DNA of 64,000 nucleotides from Angiostrongylus vasorum (taxonomy: Eukaryota > Nematoda > Chromadorea > Rhabditida > Metastrongylidae): NCBI GenBank assembly GCA_018806985.1, contig JADANN010000451.1, positions 496,001 through 560,000 on the forward strand, written 5' to 3'. The translations under genes and the position numbers were made by a program. Below are positions 55,770-64,000 of the stretch, piece after piece (the stretch's first letter is position 1; every line of letters begins with the position of its first letter). The notes under the pieces are model-generated. The model worked only from the letters and a program-made list of their open reading frames with translations. It was not told the DNA's origin and searched no databases.

Positions 55770-56000
55770 ATCATATCTTTCTTGGATTATTAGGCTTATA
55801 CATGGTTGCTACACATGTTTTAGTTTCGACGTCTTCGCGTTCATCAGAGCAGATGATCCGAGTCGAAGGTCCACAGTTGTTCGTCTTCTCCATGTGGCAC
55901 TTTGTCGTCGTAACGAGACGGATTTTTTCGGTGGACCATCTCTCGAATGAGGCAATCTCACCCTGCAGTGGCCTTTTATACAGAATGGTTGTTATTGATA
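55770..56000 (-). mobile_element. Terminal-repeat unit with TATA box and hammerhead-like core, best copy
   Basis: Minus strand: ATTCTGTATAAAAGGCCACT (TATA box near 55,980), 'cctcattcgagagatggtcc', a 'cttcgactcggatcatctgc' block, then GCT-CTGATGA-ACGCGAAGACGT-C-GAAAC at about 55,825-55,855. CTGATGA and GAAAC are the two conserved hammerhead boxes, and ACG/CGT can pair as stem II. The stem III and cut-site region (TAAAACATG) does not fit. Then 'gtataagcctaataatcc'. Confidence 0.55.
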
Positions 56001-56059
56001 TGACTAATCGTTGGAAATAATTTGTCATTCTATGTTCATTTATCTGTAATTCGCTGTTC

Positions 56060-56310
56060 TCTTGATTAGCGAATACGAGATTGTTACTTTATTGTATATT
56101 TGTAAACAAGCTGATGTTTCGGCGGATTTCGCCTTTTTCACAGCCTGGAAAGGTCAGGTTGATTGCAATCTACCCAACAAGACACTTCCATAACCAAACA
56201 GGGAAATGCTGAACCAAGATTTCAATCGCATTGAAAACAAAATAACTGTTTCGCACGCCTACCGCTTTTTGTAAGTCTTCCGCTGAGTATTTCATTTAGA
56301 GACCAACTCT
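56060..56310 (-). mobile_element. PLE 3' end fragment
   Basis: Minus strand: UTR block shared with 11,761-11,860 and 49,319-49,420 ('tgaaatcttggttcagcatt'), 'caatcaacctgacctttcca', then the decayed hammerhead at 56,109-56,146 (box changed to GTGAAAA, GAAA and CATC kept). Confidence 0.6.
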
Positions 56311-58228
56311 GAAGCAAAGCTGGGGTATAGTCGAGTAAGCAGCTCTCCCTCTCTTCCAGAATGGACATGGAGCTCATTTGTTGTAGGCTACTCCTAACCG
56401 CCTCCAATATACTTTGTTTTCCCTTGATTACCAGCTTTTTGGCCAAATTGACTCGTATAATACAATCCGCATAAACGACAACACACCCATGCAATGCACA
56501 CATGCATGAATACGCTCCCATGAACATGGAAGGCATGTGTCGAATCGGCATGGCAGAAGCGAGGATTCCATCACCATGATCCATCTACCTCTCAAGGAAG
56601 CACAGTTCGCTTCTGGTTACCGATTAGTCACCTATCCGCCTACTGGAGACGCATCACATTGTCAAGAGACTGGCAGACATGAGATCGCTCCATGAGAGTG
56701 CAAGGGAATTTAATGAGAAGTGGCCAGTAGAAGACGGATGCATGGACGCAGAAGTAAACAGCACAAACATTATGTTATGGAACCTTCTCATTTAAGCGTT
56801 GTTGTTCTTACGCTTCTTCGAAGGCGACAACATCCTATTTACTGTTGTCAGCAAAATCTAGAAGCACATGAAGATCAAGTTATAAGACGGTCGACATGGT
56901 GTTGCACGCATAGCCCTAATGACATTCTGTAGGTGCATTATTGCCTTCATCTGTGTGATGTTGCCTGATTCTGAATGATGCTGTGTTTGTGTGTAACCTC
57001 GGATGCTACATGAGGATCTTCAGCCTTTTTTCATGAATGTCGTTGAATGTCAGTTGAACTTGATTTCCAGTGGAATTCCGAAATACCCGTCCTAGGGCGT
57101 TCCTAAATCTTCACAATAACATTTGTCTGCCCTTCGTGATATCCTATTTCTTGCTTTGGCAATCGGATACTTCCAAGATGAGAACAATACTTGCGACACA
57201 CGCGAACCCTGTAACTATGTGAGCGACTGCTCGATGACGGTCGTTGTAACAAATCGACGACCTGTAATACAACGTTTCATGCTGATGTCACCAATAACTA
57301 TAAACAAAATTTTTGTCGTAGAGGTCTGATTTCGCCTAGTATTGCTCTCCTCATACAAGGCAATCTGACTTGTTTGTGTATTTTACATTGAGGAGTTAGC
57401 TTTATTAGCCAGTTTCAGCTTCCATCAACAGGTCTTTTTCTTTGCGGTTGCAGAAGCAGTGATTAATGATGGGCGTTGTTAGGTGGTGATTAACAAGGAC
57501 GAGAATTCTCTTGTTCACACTAATATTTCTCACTGGTCAGCTTCCAGTCTGGGGATCGTTGCAGCCCCCGAACTAGAAATTGCACACAAGGTGGTGGCGC
57601 CCCGTTGCGTTCTACATCCCTGTTGATGAACTATTCAGAACGTGGGATAAGGGAAGGAAAACACTGCAGTTTATCGATTTCCATTTGTATCAAGAACGAA
57701 TAACCCACACATATAACTCTCACGTTTCCCACATGGAATGAATTGATGGGTATCGAAAAAATGACTGCTTAAAGTCGCACCTGATGTTTGTCGACTACAT
57801 ACTAAATCATGCGGCAAACGATTTTAAAAAATGATCTCTTAAGGCAATGAAGTGAACCGAGAGTTTAAAAAAAACTAAGCATTTATTCATAACGTTACCT
57901 CCTCAAACGGGATTCTCAAGCGTCCTCTAAGTCCGATGTCATCTAAATTCTATCATTCCTATTACTATCTGCTTGTCATTCGTCGATCACTTAGGATTTC
58001 CATGAAATGTGATTCTTATCGATTGGAGAGTGTTCTAAGTTTCCTTAACATTTTGCCTATGACTATCCCATCTGTTCACAGTGAATGTTTACTTAAAAGT
58101 AGCTCTCAAATTGAGCCAAGTTCTCGATCCACGGAACATCCATACCAACACATGCTGAAGGTTGAACAATAAAAAATTCTTCTTTTCTCATTCAAACAAA
58201 ACTAAACAGCGCAAATAAATCAAGTGGT
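56311..58228. other. Unrecognised sequence
   Basis: Nearly 2 kb. The 68-codon plus frame at 57,123-57,329 begins MSALRDILFLALAIGYFQDE and has five cysteines (the first four in CDTREPCNYVSDC and NTC), so a small secreted peptide is possible. There is no family match, no start context evidence and no splice partner. Not called as a gene. Confidence 0.25.
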
Positions 58229-58490
58229 ATGGAAGCGGTAACAAAAAAAAAGCCAACGGGGGAAACAGAGCAAAGTGAACGGGTTAAAAAAAGTGTGTTT
58301 GAAACACTACTCGCTGAAGCTTGTATTTCTCATAAGAAATCCTTCTTCAATGAGAAGGATCATCACCGTTGGGCACCAAGCGGTGCCTGTCATGTGGAAA
58401 TCGATCTCGTTTTTGTCAATGCAAATGTCCGATGTTGGCATAGGTCGACCGTTTCATACAGAATCAAATCACCATATTTCCGTTGAGAAC
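58229..58490 (+). mobile_element. LINE endonuclease fragment
   Basis: The frame contains NEKDHHRWAPSGACHVEIDL, resembling the C-terminal part of APE-type LINE endonucleases (RWTWxSPNGxxxxEIDHI). The catalytic H of 'EIDHI' reads L. No RT follows. A lone scrap. Confidence 0.55.
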
Positions 58491-60489
58491 CTCGTTAACA
58501 AAGCCCAACCACACGCAACGGGCCCATTGTTGATGAGTCCTTATTCAGTTATAAGCAATGCGAAAGTGAGTTTCCAATGGAAGAGGACGGGATACTGTTA
58601 AGAAGTTTCCGAACCTGCACTGAACAAGGTTTTCTTAAGTTATAGACAAGCACTGGTTTAAGTAGGACTTAAAAAGACCCTAAAAGGGGAGTATACTTGC
58701 CACTAGATCATACAATGAACAAACAATAAGTTATTAATGTCTTTTGTAGAAGAGGTAGAACAGAGTTCTACTGATATTGCTACATAAAAAAATCCGGTAT
58801 TAACACCAAAAAAAGAGTATAATAGAGTGTAGCACAGATTTTCTTAATAAAGACATTATACTTCCTTCTCTGCTTAATGAATACTGTCGGTTGACAAAGA
58901 GATTCTGTATGAACTACTGGTTGTTTAGTATGCTGTGTAAGGTTTTCACGTAGACTGTCTTGTCTTAAGATACGAAAACCTGGGTGGAAATTTGTAGATG
59001 AAGCTAAATTCGGCAAAGAACTAAGTGCTTTACAACCAAAATTTCTGGGGTGGGAGTTATATGGGTGCAAATCACGTCGCTTTGGGATGGCCTGATGATA
59101 CCTAGTAATTTTAGTAGGATAGACGGTTCTTGGTTCATTGGCATCCTAAATTATTCTTCCATGATAGACATACTATACTCTATTGAATCATCTCAACCCT
59201 GATGATAACCTTACCAATAAGTGGATAAATCGACTAACACATCAGAGGCTAAAGCAGAGTCCGTATCGGAATTAAAATAAAACTACACACATGCCTACAT
59301 CAGAAATCTTAGTGATCCCGGTCCATACGCTCACTTTTTTGACGCAACAGAGTTGCCAGCGCTGTGCTATGTACCAGAGGTGCAGTAGACTCAATCCCAA
59401 CAGAGCCAAAACATCAAGAGACTCCATCAAAGAGGCGGGTGAACTTGCTCGTTACAAGTGTAAGCCAACTCTACTCGCAGTTTGAATAGGCTTTAAGATC
59501 TCCAAGCCTCAGCTCAACACTAACACGTGACCACCTACATGGATAACGTCTGCAAGAAAGCGAAATGAATGGGCGAAATGTTAGGATCCATATGACACCT
59601 GAAAACAAGTAATCTGATTATTTAAATAAGCTGTCTGAATAGCGACTGCTCACCAACCGGCACCATTGTAAAGAATAGGGTCTGTTCTACTCATCTTCAT
59701 AACTTGTGCGACCTCATTCACACATCGCTACTTGGGCACAGTACATGTCTTCATTACAATGTTCATAAAAATATTTCAAAAAATAGCTTTTCTTTGACCT
59801 CCATATAATTATTAAACAAGTATTCTTTCATTTCTGAGTCAGCAACAGACAAATGTATTGTTAGAAAGCCGAGTGTTCGATGATCTTTATCGCTAAAATT
59901 CTCCCTCAGAAACTCCCCAAACAAATGCCGAGAGCCGAAATTTCATTCGTTTTCGTATTTGACAACCGGCTAGGACTGTTATCTCATGCAGGCGATTTCA
60001 ACAGTTGTTTTTCTCTTTATTCTTTGGGATAATTGGTATTTAACGACATTGTTTTGATGGAAAAGGCGCTCCTTGGCAAAGTGTGAAATGTGAACTTTCG
60101 GACATTATCTTTCTATTTCCAAGAGATAAGTTATCATTATCTTGATGGGCAGCTACGAGGTTGTTCTCACTAACGTTATTTCGTACCAGTTAAAGTATTG
60201 GCAGTTTAACCTTATTCAGAACTTGGAAATGTCAAGTGGAGAGGCTATCAACTCAGCTAAATGCTTCCATAATACCAGCAGAAGAAAGGGACAATCTATA
60301 ATTTCTGTTGCGTGGAAAACAGCTACGATAGATACTCACTGTTTTCTACAAGATTTCCCACTTATTCCTGGAGACGAGAGCGCTTGGCTTACATAAGTGA
60401 GGAATACGCACGCTTCGGGTGGAAAAATCAGTCTGAGTTACGGGCCGAAGTTACTCGCACTTAAAAAAAGGGAACACCACCGAAACGTA
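58491..60489. other. Unrecognised sequence
   Basis: AT-rich. Minus frame 58,780-59,070 (96 codons) and plus frame 59,291-59,485 have no motif I recognise, and no repeat family from this window was found. Confidence 0.3.
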
Positions 60490-60600
60490 GTTAATATGAA
60501 ATATTAATTGAGCTAGCAAGCTCATATATGCTTATTAAGAATGCAGCAATTTTTTGATTACTGCCGAGGCTAATGGGAAGTCGATCTTCGAAGTTAAAGA
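60490..60600 (+). mobile_element. PLE terminal-extension remnant
   Basis: 'tgccgaggctaatgggaagt' followed by CGATCTTC matches the terminal extension seen at 7,786-7,817 with three changes. Upstream 'ctcatatatgcttattaag' is not clearly PLE. Confidence 0.45.
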
Positions 60601-61704
60601 AAGTGTTTTAAATGAAGCAAATTAGTCGACGTCATAGCAAAGTCGGTTTCATCTTTCCACCACTGTTTTCTTCTTTCCTTGTTTTTAATTCTTTGTTACA
60701 CCGCTTTTTAAGTAGCAAGACCAAGGCTTGTGTTTGTGTGACAGTACCTCATTCCATCTGCGAACATTTTCAGTAACTTAGCACTACTAATGATTTGGTT
60801 CTGGTGTATACTGCCCGCGTGCTCTTCTGTCTCAGCTGCTGACATCGACAAACTTGTATCTGTCTTAGTGGTGTGTTTAGTTTCTCGTACGTTTGTCTAA
60901 TTAGTTTTCCACTAAGAAAATACTTAAAACAACTAGAAAAGTGGAAACAATACAGTTCCAGATGAATTCACCATTTATACTGGCTCAGGATTTGTTGAGG
61001 GTATAATTGATTTTTAGCAAATTGGACCAAATAAAAGGAAGAACGATACGGACTAATCAACTGTATCACCTATAAGCTTAATTAATCACAAAGCTTATTA
61101 ATTCGAAGCTTGATCTTGATTTTGCGGGAAAATGTCAGTTATCGGACTTTCGCACATACTTTTCCTTACTGTTTGCGCCAGTACTCAGCCTATTAGCTCG
61201 CGTCTGGTCGGAAGGTTAACGGTGAAAATTTGACCCAGTCGGGAGCACAGAAGGCAACCTGTAAACGCTCTAACATGGCTCTTCGGATGCCGGGAAAGAC
61301 TATGTTCAACCACGATAAGATAGATTGTTAAACCCAGCCGAACTCACACCCAAGTCCCACTTTCTCTCCAGACGATAATGTGAATGTAGTAAAAGTGACT
61401 GGAGAGGTAATGGGCAAGCATGACGCTTAAACGCTGCTCATCTTGGTGTCAAGCACTTCTCCTATTTTATTTTCAGAAACAGCTTGTTCGCTACTATTAG
61501 GGATCACACTTAATGTCTCTCTATCTTCCGATCGGTGCATGTAACGCATTAGGCATAGGTTGTCCGTTGCGGTGATTTGTCGCCTGTTGGAGGCTCTATT
61601 AACACATTCGCGACGACGCTTAATTTTGTGTTGCCTGTGGCGAGGACTACGCCTATTTTTTCGGTCTTTGTGAACCCGCTGATTCCTAGGGCAGAGGCGA
61701 TAAT
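60601..61704. other. No recognised feature
   Basis: A 1.1-kb stretch without ORF or family match. Confidence 0.3.
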
Positions 61705-61895
61705 TCTTTCTAATTATGGAGGCGTTTGACCATGTAGATTGCAGTCAGCTTGACCTTCCAGGCTCTGAAGAAGGCGAAATTCGCCGAAATGTCAGCTTGT
61801 ACGTAAGTAAAGAAATAAAATAACACCTCGCGTTTGCTAAACAGAATTAGAATGAATTATTCAATCAGTGCCGAGGTTAATAGAAAGTCGGACGT
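61705..61895 (+). mobile_element. Solo PLE 3' end with intact hammerhead-like motif and extension
   Basis: 'atggaggcgtttgaccatgt', 'gcttgaccttcca', the motif at 61,761-61,797, 'aacacctcgcgtttgctaaa', and the extension 'gccgaggttaatagaaagtc'. No coding part. Mirror of the block at 11,567-11,760. Confidence 0.7.
61761..61797 (+). ncRNA. Candidate hammerhead ribozyme in a solo PLE end
   Basis: GGCT, CTGAAGA, A, GGCG-AAATT-CGCC (four-pair stem II), GAAA, TGTC, AGCT. Stem II differs in sequence from the PLE-A copy but keeps pairing. The palindrome ACGT has become ATGT. Confidence 0.55.
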
Positions 61896-62119
61896 GGGAG
61901 AGGCGATAACATTTTTGGATCAGAGCACTTGAAGTGACTAAGCAAGTGTTAGATCACAGAAGAGGCTTTTCAGTATCGCTCTGTGGATATAAGTGGAGTA
62001 GTAGCGTACACTACGAGTTACTATATAAATGGTACGGTCCACCATACAAACACAAGCGTCGGCCATTGCAGTGTTTTGTAGCCTATGTTGTACCTATTTC
62101 TATAATGTTAGCCTTTCAT

Positions 62120-62235
62120 TTGCTGTCCACTACAACTTTTAACGGCAGGGAATTATGTGAAGTACAACTACAATGATGCTGAGATGTTTGCAAAACTCCG
62201 CACCGCAGGTGTCTGCGCTGGGAAACGAACCCGTT
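62120..62235 (-). repeat. Foldback-C half unit, truncated
   Basis: 'ccactacaacttttaacggc', 'gatgctgagatgtttgcaaa', 'ccgcaggtgtctgcgctggg' and 'aacgaacccgttt' match the minus arm up to the B-box-like block, then it stops. Confidence 0.65.
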
Positions 62236-62584
62236 TCTCTACTAAGTATGACCTACCATTTTAACCGTTAATAGCAACTGGAATCGAAATTTCGAGAAGA
62301 GGCATTTTCACATTTCTCAGCGCGGATCAGAGCCTTTCTCAGTAAACTCTCTCTACAACATCTGAGGTGGATAAGCCATCGCTTTATTACAAGAAGAATA
62401 GAGGATGTTTCGGTGCACCAATATAAACTGCCAAACGAAACGACGTCTAGAGGAAGTCACGTTTATTGCGAATGCGTTATTAGCGACCGAGTAATTCACC
62501 ATTCGCTACCTGATGAAACTGACGCTAGTAACAACCCGCTTAATGTGACGAAAAAAAACACCAAGTTGACCATCGCATGAACTA

Positions 62585-62660
62585 ACAACCGCATTACAAA
62601 GTATTCTTCATTTCCGAACAAGCTGACGTTTCGGCGTATTTCGCCTTCCTCAGAGCCTAC
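62585..62660 (-). mobile_element. PLE 3' end fragment with intact hammerhead-like motif
   Basis: Solo terminal piece on the minus strand. The same family reappears inverted at 63,326-63,455, with a terminal-extension remnant at 62,970-62,996. The three may be the ends of one wrecked element. Confidence 0.55.
62621..62657 (-). ncRNA. Candidate hammerhead ribozyme
   Basis: Minus strand: GGCT, CTGAGGA, A, GGCG-AAATA-CGCC, GAAA, CGTC, AGCT. All core positions fit (the seventh position is free), stem II has four pairs, and stem I has four. Confidence 0.58.
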
Positions 62661-63325
62661 CAATCCTCCTAGGGCGGTCCCCGAAAACTGAAGGTAATGG
62701 TGTTCCTTCGTTGAGCAGTTCTTGCACTTCTGGCCTTGTTTACTTCGTAGACAGAGGCGTAGTATTCATATTTCGATGTTCAGTACTCGGTGGCTATCCT
62801 TTGGCAGTCCGCATACACGGTGTAGTCGTCTTCGTTTAATGAAGTCCAGAACGACTTTGTGTTGTTGGCAGCAGCGGAATATTGTTTGTTGAGCCTATAC
62901 GATCTTTTCTGTTAGTGACAGCACTTCTCTTACAAGTCGGAAGTATCTTGCTGGCACGTAATTCCTTCGACCAACTTTCTACCAAACTCGGCATTGATCA
63001 AAAAATTTGTTGTATTCTTGATGAGCGAAGTAGTCAGAAGTACTGTCACTAAAACAAAAGATCGTCTTAGCTCGACAAGCAATAAGTTTTCTCCGCCACT
63101 GCTTGAAACACAATGCCGATCCCAACTTCGTTAAACGAACACGACTACACGATATATGCGGGCTGCTAAAGCATATTCACCGACCACTGAACATCGAAAT
63201 GAGAATACTACGCGCCTGTCTACGAAGCCAACAAGACCAGATGTTCGCCAAGTGGAAGAAACGCGCATCGAAGTAACACCATTGTTCTCAGTGTTGGGAG
63301 AACCACTTTTGGAGCTAATTATTGG
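62661..63325. other. Unrecognised sequence between PLE ends
   Basis: Contains the extension-like 'caactttctaccaaactcgg' at 62,970-62,996. No RT or GIY-YIG motif could be read. Confidence 0.3.
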
Positions 63326-63455
63326 ACTCTGAGAAGAGCGAAATCCGCCAAAACTTCGGCTTCTTTTTAATTGAAGAATAAGGGAATACCCTCTTATTTC
63401 CTCAACAAGAATATACAGAATAATGTGGTTAATGCCGCGGTTAACAGATAGTCAG
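63326..63455 (+). mobile_element. PLE 3' end fragment, decayed
   Basis: 'ggactctgagaagagcgaaa' then TCCGCCAAAACTTCGGC is a broken hammerhead-like motif. It ends with 'atgccgcggttaacagatag', an extension remnant. Confidence 0.5.
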
Positions 63456-63594
63456 TCGTAGATATTACACAGTGTTAAACCACTTAACAGCCTCTATTGC
63501 CCTATCGAATTCAAAAAATGTAAAACAATAACTGGTAACTAATATCTTCTTCAATTGTTGAGCTAACATGAGGTTGATGAATCTGCTTATTCGG

Positions 63595-63750
63595 CCAACG
63601 TTTCGAAGTCTTCGTCTTCATCATAACTCATGAACTGATTCAATAGTGGACTAATAACAAGTCAACCGCTCACAATAAGCAGTATAAGCGGATAGATAGC
63701 ACAGTAGTAGTGACTCCACTTGCTGCACGAACAACACTACCTGACCATGC
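63595..63750 (-). mobile_element. Terminal-repeat fragment with hammerhead-like core
   Basis: Minus strand: 'ttatactgcttattgtgagc', 'tgagtt', ATGATGA, AGACGAAGACTT, C, GAAAC, GTT, GGCC. It resembles the 55,770-56,000 unit, with C3 of the core changed to A. Confidence 0.45.
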
Positions 63751-63839
63751 GCTGATTCCACCATAGGACATGCCACTCATACTTTCGGTGTCGCGAAATC
63801 ACTCCCAGACCTATTTCGGGCAATTTCTAGCACGACTAT

Positions 63840-64000
63840 CTCAGGACTCCTGACAGCATCGACTCGCCCAGCATTCGGCGAGACGCATGACGAAGCCGAA
63901 AAAACCCCTCAAATAGCATCCAAGAGCCTAACACGCAAAAAGTTCGAAAATTTTTATGGATGTTGGATTTGAGGAAACGAATCGAATGCAAGATGTGCTG
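63840..64000 (+). repeat. SINE-like dispersed repeat, cut by the window end
   Basis: Blocks 'cgactcgcccagcattcgg' and 'gaggaaacgaatcgaatgca' with 'agatgtgctg' match the family at 1-180 and 28,035-28,300. Confidence 0.45.

Overview
This window looks like nuclear DNA of a parasitic nematode, probably a strongylid close to the hookworms. The reasons are short introns with TTTTCAG-type acceptors, a PP1 phosphatase gene of nematode type, a bandit/cecropia-like mariner, RTE-clade LINEs and many Penelope-like elements (PLEs). The organism is an inference; no database was searched. There are no bacterial operons. Two host loci are recognisable: a PP1-type Ser/Thr phosphatase gene present as two inverted copies, and three exons of a CYP4-like cytochrome P450. 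Almost everything else that can be identified is mobile DNA or its debris. Names such as SINE-A, SINE-B, foldback-C, PLE-A and TATA unit are working labels for this window.

Layout. 1-5,160: SINE debris with a small inverted duplication, a decayed LINE on the minus strand (1,290-3,450) and a foldback tRNA-like repeat. 5,313-17,490: a 12-kb imperfect inverted repeat. Each arm carries an eight-exon PP1 gene (left on +, right on -), and the spacer holds a PLE. The exon lengths agree between the copies, yet each copy has its own frame lesions, so both look like pseudogenes. The left copy carries a PLE in intron 1 and an 849-bp insertion in intron 6; the right arm keeps the empty sites. 18,500-24,074: a minus-strand PLE, a TATA-bearing terminal repeat, and a mariner split by a second PLE. 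24,650-30,000: two RTE-type LINEs in opposite orientations. 30,519-33,072: the P450 exons, with repeats in a 2.1-kb intron. 33,900-43,800: SINEs, foldback repeats and unrecognised sequence. 44,030-48,235: two more LINEs on the minus strand. 49,138-50,800: another minus-strand PLE. 51,000-64,000: sparse repeats, a LINE endonuclease scrap and isolated PLE ends.

The most interesting structural signal is in the PLE ends. A short element of about 36 nt near the 3' end of each PLE reads like a compact type I hammerhead ribozyme: CUGANGA core, short GC stem II, GAAA, then an ACGU palindrome and a GUC cleavage triplet, with a four-base stem I. It recurs on both strands, with several intact and several decayed copies. 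A second repeat family joins a TATA box to a related core. Three PLE copies also carry an inverted piece of their own 3' end at the truncated 5' end, and a terminal extension of about 33 bp is present at only one end of the best-resolved copy. The other notable signals are paired occupied and empty insertion sites, tRNA-like SINEs with visible target-site duplications, and two LINE copies sharing an in-frame stop just before the FADD catalytic motif.
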